The notes under the pieces were generated by a model. It ran no database searches, had not been told where the DNA came from, and saw only the letters and a program-made list of their open reading frames with translations. The translations under genes and the position numbers were made by a program. From assembly GCA_021521415.1 (NCBI GenBank), contig JAIQDT010000107.1:2232001-2296000 (forward strand): DNA of 64,000 bases. Reading direction: 5' to 3'. How positions within the stretch are numbered: position 1 is the stretch's first letter; every line of letters starts with the position of its first letter. This document shows positions 10,204 through 20,435 of the stretch, in pieces. The DNA comes from Bidens hawaiensis (Eukaryota; Streptophyta; Magnoliopsida; Asterales; Asteraceae).

Positions 10204-13200
10204 TGTAACACCCCGTAACCGCAGCGGAAACGTACACGGGATGCAACAGACACATCTGATATCAACAGCATTGCTTATAAAGAAAATACCACTACATTGA
10301 CTTATAACATATTACATTGTTGCGAGTTTCGTTACTGTCTAGGTGTTACACACATATTTTACCGATAAGACATTAATTTATATTCATTACAAAATATAGA
10401 GCAGCAAGCTTCCAACAGGTAGCACAGATAATTAAGCACATTTCAATCATTCCAACTTGGGCATACCTAGAAAACATGTAAGAAAACGGGTCAACTACGA
10501 ATAGTTGGTGAGTTTCACTAATTTAAATAAACACTGACAGATCATTTTAATAACCATTTATTAGTAATGAAATTATGCAGGGAACTATGTTACCCCAGAA
10601 CAATAATAACCTCTGGGAACTACGTTACCCCAGAACAATAATAACCCCTGGGAACTATGTTACCCCAGAACAATAATAACCTCTGGGAACTATGTTACCC
10701 CAGAACAATATTAACCTCTGGGAACTATGTTACCCCAGAACAATAATAACCTCTGGGAACTATGTTACCCCAGAACAATAATAACCTCTGGGAACTATGT
10801 TACCCCAGAACAATATTAACCTCTGGGAACTATGTTACCCCAGAACAATAATAACCTCTGGGAACTACGTTACCCCAGAACTATAATAACCCCTGGGAAC
10901 TATGTTACCCCAGAACAATAATAACCTCTGGGAACTACGTTACCCCAGAACAATTACACACGATAAACAATTTATATATTCTGTGCATCAAACATATATG
11001 TATAAATATACAAGTGTTTCCATATGATCGGTATGTACTTAAATACTTTAATAAAGACATGCTTTCCGCCCCGGGAAAATATTTAAAACAGTTCCATAAA
11101 AAGGGGCTCGTGAAAACTCACCTTTCTGTGAGTCGGGACGTGATACAATGAACTGCTATAAGCCTGGATCTGTAATATAATATCTATTCGTTACTATATA
11201 ATTCCCATAAATTAAATCCGTGTTAATCGGTACATCTGGGGACATTGTTAACCCAGTACTGTACTCGATCCGGGGACAATGTTAACCCCGTGACACTCCT
11301 AAGGACTCAGATTGTGCCATTACTTAGAGTCGGACGGTCAAAATTATCATTTTTATGTTTTCCTTGATTTGCGTGCCTAGCACGGTAATCCGTTTTTAGT
11401 TTCAAAAATGAGTTTATTCACACCCGACCCAAAAATGGTGTTTGACTGTTACTTTAGTTAAAGTGATGAAATTAGAGCTCGGTTTGGACACCCCGTTTGG
11501 CCGCGGAGCCCGTTTCCGTCATTTAGGTGCCGGAAACAGTAAAATCGGGTAAAATTACCCAAATCATCCGAATTATTTTCGGATGATTTATTTTTACTTA
11601 ATTTACTTAGTTTTATGGAAATGGTCCATTTTTAGGGTTTTCATATACCAGTCAGCTCGCTTATGCGAGTTTTGCCGGTTTACACGTTTTAAGCTTTAAA
11701 AATTTGTTTTTATGTTCTTTTTAGCACAAATAATTACCCGTTTATTCTCGGGTCTTGAAATTTTGCACAAAACTTATTTTGACAGTAAGAAATTTTATAA
11801 AAATTTTCCAGATTTATTTTCTTATATTTACATTTATTTATCTCTTTTTAAACCTTATTAAAACACTAAATATGTCAAAAATACCAAAAGACTTTAGAAA
11901 AATCCCAAATTTTTCTGGAATCATCCCTGCCATCCTCATAACTCCCTGGAATTTTTCCAGAACCCAAAACTCATTTTTCAAGCCATTTTCACAAAAAACG
12001 AGCTAGAAAGCTCTAGAACTCGTTTTACCGAAAAGCCCCTTTAGACTTCTCCAACTGAGCTCAAATTTTGTGTGTGACCTTTATATGTTATAAAAAGCTT
12101 ATCCTAAATTTTCCACAATTTTTCATCAAGTTTAGCTATTTTTCACCATTTTTGGCCAAAACCGAGCATTAAATTCACCAAATATTCATCTTTTATCCAA
12201 AAATTACCAAAAATTCACAGATCTCATATTTTCATGTGTAGATCATCTCTGTGAAATTTCATGACCCGAATCTAAGCACGCTACAATTTGTCCAAAATCA
12301 CTAACTCACACGAAAACCGAACTATCTTGTGTTTTCTAGCGTTAGATCGCAAAGATCTTGGTTTCTAGCCTTTGCTAGCCACTAGATACAACACTTACAA
12401 GCACAATAACACTATACCAAGCAAGCTACACCAACAATCAAACCATTTCATTCATAGTGTCGGTTTTGATATAAAAACAAAGGTTTTAACCGTAGAAATC
12501 CATTCCCGACTCTTTTTACTCATTTCTTGGACCAAGATCCCTTGTATAACTTGTATACATCTCTTGATCATGCAAGAGTCGGTTTCATCTCGGGTTTTCA
12601 CCCGTCTTTCACTTGGAAATTCATTTTTTTAAAGATTTTAACCGTAAAATTCGTTATAAACTCTTTTAACTCATCACTTGGATCAAGATCCTTTGTATAA
12701 CTTGTATACATCACTTGATCATGCGAAAATCGGTTTCAACTCGGGTTTTCACCCATTTTTACATTTGAAACCTCCTTTTCTCAAGATCATGAAGTTGGAA
12801 ACAAGATTTAAGCATCAAAACATGTGTTATACCTTGTGTTCTTGGTTTGGATCAAGGATTTTTGGGTTGAATGTTTGAAGGCTTGAAAGATTTGAGAGAG
12901 TTTGATGTGTAAAAAAAAGAAAATGAATTGATAATGGGGATAGGGTGGCCGATCGGTCCAAGTAATGGGTGGGGTGGGCCCCACAACTTCAATATTAGCC
13001 ACATATTCGGATTTCCGTAATCCGGATAATGTTTTGGATAATCTGGCTCAGTTCGTTTCTCGTTTAAACTCGTAATTCGGGTTAAAACGAGCCTAAAATG
13101 GTTGTTTTTCGGGTTAAAATAAAATTTACATAAAACCGACTTAAAACTATAAAAACTTAAACCATGACATTAAAACATCATATTATTAATAATTACGCAT

Positions 13201-13571
13201 CTTTTTCTGCTTGATCGATCGTCTCTTGCTTGGTTTGACGTTAAAGGTTTCGTTTACCGTACCGACGTACTAATAAATCGAAATCCTTTCTCTGTGCCAT
13301 AATTCACTTATCCCGAAGCATTAATACTTCGTAAACATCACTAAACATTATATACTTCGTTTATAATGTAATTCCCGATTCGTTCGGGTTTCAATAATCG
13401 TTCATTGGTTAATTGTAATTCCAATACGATTCACTATATAATCGAGTATGATTCGTTCTATGAATCATATATACTCGTATACACGTACTATAACTCATAT
13501 AATCAATACTAAATGACACGTAAATAGTATATACCGGCTAGGGTATACCTGGATTTGCCGGAATCGTTACA
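10204..13571 (-). repeat. Tekay-1 3' LTR (left), 3368 bp
   Basis: Direct copy of 19649-23052. It contains the 35-bp minisatellite (11 units), two looser relatives of that hairpin near 11236-11297, and an AT-rich remainder without genes. Small frames such as the one at 11755-12006 occur in both LTRs and look like chance coding. Confidence 0.95.
10578..10955 (+). repeat. 35-bp hairpin minisatellite in the Tekay-1 left LTR, 11 units
   Basis: Units of 35 bp, core ctgggaactatgttaccccag followed by an A/T-rich aacaataataac spacer. Each core can fold (ctggg with cccag, plus aac with gtt around a 3-nt loop). Variation between units is mainly ta(t/c)gtt and (a/t)ataataac. Confidence 0.95.
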
Positions 13572-13582
13572 TTCTCCCCCCG
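13572..13582 (-). promoter_or_regulatory. Tekay-1 polypurine tract
   Basis: On the minus strand cggggggagaa abuts the 3' LTR, the expected site for plus-strand priming in reverse transcription. Confidence 0.85.
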
Positions 13583-13607
13583 TTATAAAAATTTCGTCCT
13601 CGAAATT

Positions 13608-15421
13608 TTACCCGTCAACTACTTCCTTTTGAGGAAATAGGTGGGGGTATTTCTTCCGAAATTCATCCTTTCGTTCCCAAGTAAATTCTGGGCCTCGTTG
13701 CGAATTCCATCTAACTTTGACCAACGAGATCTTATTGTGTCTAAGTTGCTTGATCTTACCGTCCACTATTTCAATGGGCTCCTCTACGAAGTTGAGCTTA
13801 TCATTTATTTGAACACCCTCTAAGGGTAATACCGATGTCTCCTCCGACATACACCGTTTCAGGTTCGACACGTGAAACACGTTGTGAACTGCACTCAGTT
13901 CATCAGGCAGTTCTAATCGGTATGCTACAGGACCGATTTTTGCAATAATGTCGAATGGTCCAATGTATCTCGAGGCTAACTTCCCCGCCTTTCCAAATCT
14001 AACCACACCCTTCCACGGTGATACTTTTAAATATACATTTTCCCCCTTCTCAAATGACAACGGTTTTCGACGGGTATCGGCATAACTCTTCTGCCGATCC
14101 CGCGCGGCTTTCAGGTTGTTCTTGATTTCAAGAATCTTGCTGGTCGTCTCCTGGACCAGATCCGATCTAATGACCTGCGAGTCACCCACTTCAGACCAGC
14201 AAAGTGGTGATCGGCATTTCCGTCCATACAATGCTTCATAAGGTGCTGCCTTTATACTGCTATGGTAACTGTTATTATTGAAAAATTCGACGAGTGGGAG
14301 ATGTTGATCCCAATTTCCCTTAAAGTCCAGTACGCAGGCACGAAGCAAATCCTCCAAAGTTTGAATGGTCCTCTCAGACTGACCATCGGTCTGAGGGTGG
14401 TAAGCTGTGCTTAGGTCAATACGTGTTCCCAATGCTTCTTGGACAGCTTGCCAAAGTTTGGAGGTGAAATGGCTATCCCTATCGGAGATGATCGAGATGG
14501 GGATGCCATGACGAGACACTATTTCACTTATATAAATCTGCGCAAGTCTCTCAGTGTTATAATTATTTCTAATCGGGATAAAATGTGCTGATTTGGTTAA
14601 TCGATCCACGACTACCCAAATTGCATCATGTCCCCGGGGTGTCTTAGGGAGGTGTGTCACGAAATCCATCGTGATTTGCTCCCATTTCCATTCGGGAATT
14701 TCCGGTTGTTGTAACATTCCAGAGGGTTTCTGGTGCTCCGCCTTAACTCTCGCACACGTCGTACACTTGCCGACGTATGTGGCTATATCCTTTTTCATAC
14801 CTGGCCACCAGTCTAATTCTTTCACATCCTTGTACATTTTATCTGATCCCGGATGTATGGAATATTTTGATTTATGTGCTTCGTCCATGATTAATTCACG
14901 AAGGTCATGGAGGGTCGGAATCCAAATCCGATTTTTGAAATAGAGAATTTCGTCCACACGCTGTTCGAAATTCTTCTCGTTACAGAAAAGTCCTTCTTTT
15001 TCCAATTGGTCCCCTTTCAACGCCTCGTGTTGAGCGACTCGAATCAAATCCGAAAGGTTCGACTGGACTATCATTCCCAACGCTCGCACGCGTAGTGGCT
15101 TAACTCGATCTTTCCTACTCAAGGCATCGGCTACAACGTTAGCCTTGCCGGGGTGATATCGGATGTCACAGTCATAGTCACTTAGTAACTCGACCCACCT
15201 TCGTTGTCTCATATTCAGTTCTTTCTGATCGAATATGTGTTGCAAACTTTTATGATCAGTGAAGATGGTGCACTTTGTACCGTAGAGATAGTGCCTCCAA
15301 ATTTTAAGTGCAAAGATGACTGCTCCCAGTTCTAGGTCATGAGTAGTGTAATTTTTCTCGTGAACTTTTAATTGTCGCGAAGCATAGGCTATAACCTTAC
15401 TATTTATCATCAATACGCATC
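13608..15421 (-). pseudogene. Tekay-1 pol, C-terminal half: RNase H, integrase, chromodomain
   Basis: Continues the polyprotein of 15422-18313 after a one-base frameshift near 15448. RNase H motifs are [32 protein letters not shown] and [13 protein letters not shown]. Integrase has the HHCC zinc site (HPGSDKM ... [11 protein letters not shown]), a core with [17 protein letters not shown] and [11 protein letters not shown] giving D, D and E, and a C-terminal GPF...VAYRLELP segment. It ends with a Tekay-type chromodomain ([20 protein letters not shown], then FTWERKDEF), which in chromoviruses guides insertion to modified chromatin. About 600 residues are open and nearly intact. The frame ends at 13608, 26 bp short of the polypurine tract. 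Confidence 0.9.
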
Positions 15422-18313
15422 CTAACCCTCTCCGGGATGCGTCACAATCACGACAAAACCATCATCTCCGTCGGGGAGACTTAAGATTGGCGTTTGGCAC
15501 AATCTTTGTTTTAGCGTTTGAAACGCCGTTTCCTGCTCTTCACCCCATTCATACTTCCGATCCTTTTGAGTCAGGAGGGTTAAAGGTTGGGCGATGCTGG
15601 AAAAGTTCTCTATAAATCGACGATAGTATCCAGCTAAGCCTAAGAATTGGCAGATTTCCTTTGGAGATTTAGGCGCTTGCCAATTCTTAATTGCTTCAAC
15701 CTTACTCGGATCAACGTGTATTCCTTGGTGGTTTATAACGTGACCGAGGAATTGCACCTCTTGTAACCAGAAGTTACACTTGGAGAATTTTGCATATAAC
15801 TTCTCCTGATCCAGGAGCTCTAGAACTAACTTTAAGTGTTGCTCGTGCTCTTCTTTACTCTTCGAGTATATCAAAATATCGTCAATAAATACAATGACGA
15901 ATTTGTCGAGATAGGGTTTATAGACTCGATTCATGAGATCCATGAATACTGCTGGCGCATTTGTTAGCCCAAAAGGCATAACTAAGAACTCGTAATGGCC
16001 GTAGCGAGTTCGGAATGCAGTTTTTGGGATATCCTCCTCCTGGATTCTAACCTGATGGTATCCCGATCTAAGATCTATTTTTGAAAAGTAGCTCGCACCT
16101 TGTAGTTGGTCGAACAGATCATCGATTCGGGGAAGAGGATACCTATTTTTGATTGTCAACTTGTTCAATTCCCTGTAATCAATGCACATTCTAAGGCTCC
16201 CGTCCTTCTTTTTCACGAATAAAACAGGTGCACCCCACGGGGAATAACTGGGACGTATAAATCCTTTATCCAACAATTCCTGCAACTGGTTGGATAATTC
16301 TTGCATCTCGGATGGTGCAAGTCGGTAGGGCGCCTTAGCAACAGGGCCAGCCTGCGGTAACAGATCGATCCTGAATTCGACCTGTCGGGTTGGCGGTAAT
16401 CCAGGAAGTTCCTCTGGAAAAACTTGTGGAAATTCGCGTACCACGGGAATATCGTCCACCCGTTTTTCCTCAGAATCAGCGGCCGTCAGGCTCGCTAGAT
16501 ACGCCACACATCCCTGACGTATATATTTCAACACCTTGAGGTGGGATATAAATGGTATCATGGTGCCGGATTTTTCTCCCTGCACTAATACCTCCTCGTC
16601 ATCCGACACCCGGATCTTGACGGTTTTCTTTTCACAGTTTATTTCCACCCTGTTACGTGCCAACCAATCCATTCCCACTATCACGTCAAAACTACCCAAT
16701 TCTACCGTTAACAAGTCGATCAGGAAGGATTGTTCGTTCAGAATAAAAGGGCAATTCCGAACTATCCGATTAACTATCATGGTTTTTCCGTTAGCGACTT
16801 CTACGGTGTAAGGTTCTATGGTTTCACCAATAGGAAGGTTTGCTATCGAAAGGAATCTAACGGAAACAAAACTTCTATCGGCGCCTGTATCAAATAATAC
16901 AGAAGCGTAATGATCAGAGACGAGGAAGGTACCTGTCACTACGCTGGGGTCCTGGCGTGCCTCGTTCGCTCCCATCATGAATGCTCGGCCTCGCGCCGGA
17001 TTGGACGACGATGCCTGACCCGTGAGTTGTCTCCCGTTTCCTCCCTGGTTCAGTTTCGGGCAGTTCCTTTTGAAGTGATCCGTGCTGCCGCATTCGTAGC
17101 AAGCACGGCTAGTGGTCACCATCTGGTTTCCTTGCGGGTTCTGCTGTCGGGCTGGTTGAGTTCTAAATGGTTGCGCACGAATAGGTTGCGGTTGTCGGTT
17201 CAGGTTGTTCAGATTTGTCTTACAATTTGGTGCGTAGTGTCCAATCCTGCCACACCGGTGGCACACCACCTCTTTGCACACGCCACTATGGTGGTAACCA
17301 CATTTCCCGCACTTAGGAAACGTTCCCTTCTGCGGTTCTTGCCTTCCGCCCGAACTAGTCATGGCATAGCTCTGGGCAGCGGGCCTAGCTCGTTTGCTTT
17401 GCTGCTTTTCCTGGATTCTATGATCATGTGTACCCCGTTTTCCCCCAGCGGATTCTCCTGTCACCTTTAGTGATCCGCTCCGCAAGAAATCATACGTGAC
17501 AATGCCAGCCTGTGTCACTGCACTTTCATACGTCCGGTGTCCCCCCGCGTTGACTATACTCCTCACTACTGGAGTAAGTCCCCAAATATAACGTTCCACC
17601 CTCTTCGTCTCCGGGGTGACCAACCACGGTACTAATCGTGACAGTTCATTAAACCGATTGGTATAACCCAAGTGGTCCGCCCCCTTCATCTCCAGATTCC
17701 ACAACTCATTTTCCAGTTTCTGCAATTCATTCTTTGGGCAGAAATGTTCCAACACAAGAGCCTTAAGCTCCGTCCAGGTCATGTGGTTTGTCGCCGCCTG
17801 ACCTCGAGTCTGTACTATGGTGTTCCACCATGTCAAGGCATGGTCGGTGAATGTACAGGTGGCGTACTTAACGACACAATCCTCGGGACAGTTGCTAATA
17901 TTCACCACTGATTCTATTTTCTCTATCCATTTAACTAACCCATTCGGTCCTTCAGACCCGCTAAACTCTAATGGCTTGCACAACATAAAATCCTTGATCG
18001 AACATCCCCTGGATGCACGAATTGGTTCAGTACGGTTTGTCTCTACCGTAGGTATAGGGCCATTGCTGTCAGTAACGACCACCCTAGGCGGTGCGTCATT
18101 ACTCGGAATAGTGTTATCATTCCTTGGAGGATTAGCATTTTGTTCCCCGTCATTATTTATGGGCGTTTGATTGCTCGGAGGGGTTAGATTGGTCGAGTTA
18201 TTAATACTGGCGGCGATGCGCGATACTATATCCGGTATCGCCGCCTCCAACTGTTGAGCAATCAAACGGCTCACATCTACTTCCGATATTTTCGTTGATC
18301 GTTTCGGTGCCAT
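15422..18313 (-). pseudogene. Tekay-1 gag-protease-RT
   Basis: Frame from ATG 18313 ([20 protein letters not shown]); an upstream in-frame ATG at 18337 adds eight unlikely residues. Capsid region at about residues 105-290 ([21 protein letters not shown]). Two zinc knuckles follow near residues 351-364 ([14 protein letters not shown]) and 405-418 ([14 protein letters not shown]). The protease active site is FDTGADRSF at about 475-483. RT carries [42 protein letters not shown] and the catalytic FIDDILIYS. The thumb ends at LPDGDDGF, after which a missing base near 15448 shifts the frame into a stop at 15422. All seen catalytic residues are present, so this copy died only by this small lesion (plus the pre-gag stop). 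Confidence 0.92.
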
Positions 18314-18612
18314 TCTACACAACATCAAGAAATACATATAATCAATACCATCTCAAATTATAAAACACAATACATATTTCATTCATTAGTAAACATTGAT
18401 ACATATTACACAAACATCAGTTTACATACTTTCCAGTCAACATTACACAACTAAGTTTTAATACAAGGGCCCTATGTTGGTATCATCTCGACATAACCCG
18501 TAAAAGGGTCAGTGCTTGAATGATACCCAAAAGTATCTATAAAGATATGCCCCAAAAGAGACCCACCCTAGGGGCCAGTGGTTGTATCATAACTAAACAA
18601 GATTCACTCCGT

Positions 18613-18630
18613 GTTAGTATCACCACTAAC
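18613..18630 (-). other. Leader hairpin with TGGTGATAC word (Tekay-1)
   Basis: Perfect 6-bp stem GTTAGT/ACTAAC around a six-base loop. On the element strand it contains TGGTGATAC, the same nine bases found in the hairpin cores of the Tekay-2 leader. Confidence 0.6.
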
Positions 18631-18686
18631 TACTTACACAGAGTATCAAAAAATGGTCCCTGACTATCCCCATCCCAACATAACTA

Positions 18687-19283
18687 CTAAACACGGTGGT
18701 ATGCCCACCACATCATCACTGCCACCAACGCCACCACTACTGCCATCACCCCTCGGAGCCACGCCTCTAACCGCTGAACCATCAATAGGGAGTACGAGCA
18801 CTCCCTTGTCAACCGGTCGATTGCATACTGGCAATCCAGTATGCGGTCACCAAGGTACACCCGTCTCTGTACCCCCACGGTCAGGGCGGCTGAGTGCTCA
18901 TTTACTTGCTCTGTGAGCACTCGTAGCCAGGCTGCCGCATCCCGCTCCTGTCTAGGAAGGCCCCAGACAGGTGGAGCCATCGGCTCGGGCTGAGATGAGG
19001 ACTCTCCCCGACGAGTAGCAGGTCGGGGTGGGGGAGAGGTCGGTGGGACACGCGGAATGCTGATCCGCGCCGTAAGGCGGGGACCAAATCCCGGAGGGAC
19101 AGAGGTGGCCTGCGGTGCGAGTGGAGTAGGGGATCTGACGATCCGGGACGGGGAGGACTAGCTCGAGCTCCTGTGACTCGCCTCGCTAGGCTCGGAGTCG
19201 GATGACACGTGTAGGCTCCCGGAGTTTCCGGTGCTAACCTCCTCCGGATCCTCCTCTACTGATAAGCTATGCGGGCTTGACAT
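18687..19283 (-). pseudogene. Pre-gag reading frame of Tekay-1, one internal stop, membrane-like C-terminus
   Basis: From ATG 19283 the frame runs 198 codons to the stop at 18687 with a single in-frame TAG at 19158-19160 (codon 42); an earlier in-frame ATG is at 19343. Residues 1-41 are acidic and serine-rich (MSSPHSLSVEEDPEEVSTGN). Residues about 43-100 are P-, S- and R-rich (VPPTSPPPRPATRRGESSSQ). Residues about 101-175 are predicted helical and charged (RQERDAAAWLRVLTEQVNEH). The last 20 or so residues are a strongly hydrophobic run (VVVALVAVMMWW), like a single membrane anchor. No known domain is recognised. It is on the same strand as gag and ends 374 bp before it. It is much richer in G and C than the flanks, as coding sequence here tends to be. 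Confidence 0.6.
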
Positions 19284-19630
19284 TTTTACCTGCACACAAG
19301 TTAACAAGCATATAGTTCTTTCCATAGTGTAATTCATAATCAAATTAATACATACTTATTTATACAACTTTACCACATAATAATATTATCATATATTTAC
19401 ACATATGTTGCCAATTTTACCTATTTAAAGTTCCTCGTGACTTCCCCTGAATTTCCTCGTGTGGACAAGTCTGTTATTATGTTCCGGACCATAATAACCC
19501 ACTTGTCCATCCAAGTTCATCCCGATCTCGTCACAATATATATTTAGTTGATATTCAGATCCTATAATATTTGAGCTACTGGTTATATTTTAGGTATCTT
19601 TTAAAGACATCCTAATTCTTTATAACCAAT

Positions 19631-19643
19631 GGCTCTGATACCA
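19631..19643 (-). promoter_or_regulatory. Tekay-1 primer-binding site (initiator-Met tRNA)
   Basis: Minus strand TGGTATCAGAGCC is complementary to the 3' end of plant tRNA-iMet and lies five bases from the 5' LTR. The tRNA 3' end primes minus-strand cDNA. Confidence 0.93.
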
Positions 19644-19664
19644 AGTTCTGTAACACCCCGTAAC

Positions 19665-19674
19665 CGCAGCGGAA
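19665..19674 (-). promoter_or_regulatory. U5 stretch matching the 5' part of tRNA-iMet (Tekay-1)
   Basis: The + strand CGCAGCGGAA followed by ACGT matches tRNA-iMet nt 11-20 and beyond with one G-U-type change. The U5 RNA would therefore be complementary to the primer's D-arm region. Twin copy in the other LTR at 10220-10229. Confidence 0.5.
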
Positions 19675-20022
19675 ACGTACACGGGATGCAACAGACACAT
19701 CTGATATCAACAGCATTGCTTATAAAGAAAATACCACTACATTGACTTATAACATATTACATTGTTGCGAGTTTCGTTACTGTCTAGGTGTTACACACAT
19801 ATTTTACCGATAAGACATTAATTTATATTCATTACAAAATATAGAGCAGCAAGCTTCCAACAGGTAGCACAGATAATTAAGCACATTTCAATCATTCCAA
19901 CTTGGGCATACCTAGAAAACATGTAAGAAAACGGGTCAACTACGAATAGTTGGTGAGTTTCACTAATTTAAATAAACACTGACAGATCATTTTAATAACC
20001 ATTTATTAGTAATGAAATTATG

Positions 20023-20435
20023 CTGGGAACTATGTTACCCCAGAACAATAATAACCTCTGGGAACTACGTTACCCCAGAACAATAATAACCCCTGGGAAC
20101 TATGTTACCCCAGAACAATAATAACCCCTGGGAACTATGTTACCCCAGAACAATAATAACCTCTGGGAACTATGTTACCCCAGAACAATAATAACCTCTG
20201 GGAACTATGTTACCCCAGAACAATAATAACCTCTGGGAACTATGTTACCCCAGAACAATAATAACCTCTGGGAACTATGTTACCCCAGAACAATATTAAC
20301 CTCTGGGAACTATGTTACCCCAGAACAATAATAACCTCTGGGAACTACGTTACCCCAGAACTATAATAACCCCTGGGAACTAAGTTACCCCAGAACAATA
20401 ATAACCTCTGGGAACTACGTTACCCCAGAACAATT
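20023..20435 (+). repeat. 35-bp hairpin minisatellite in the Tekay-1 right LTR, 12 units
   Basis: Same array as 10578-10955 but with one more unit. The two LTRs are identical at integration, so a unit was gained or lost afterwards. Confidence 0.95.

Larger units (their letters stand above)
18314..19630 (-). other. Tekay-1 leader between primer site and gag
   Basis: Unusually long leader of 1.3 kb. Its upstream part holds the pre-gag frame (18687-19283). Its downstream part (18338-18686) has several short hairpins with gtatca words, the clearest at 18613-18630 (GTTAGT, six-base loop, ACTAAC). Leaders of this kind normally hold RNA packaging and dimerisation signals; that role here is inference. 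Confidence 0.6.

Noticed and set aside
10578..10955. Possible CRISPR-like array (35-bp regular repeats)
   Set aside because: Direct tandem repeats without unique spacers, inside a plant LTR.
11755..12006. Open frame of 83 codons found in both Tekay-1 LTRs (also 21235-21486)
   Set aside because: F-, I-, K- and N-rich composition follows the A/T-rich LTR; the start is not special and there is no domain. Repetition reflects the LTR, not a gene.
16910..17470. Plus-strand frames inside Tekay-1 gag-pol
   Set aside because: They are antisense shadows of the minus-strand polyprotein; no domain and no start context.
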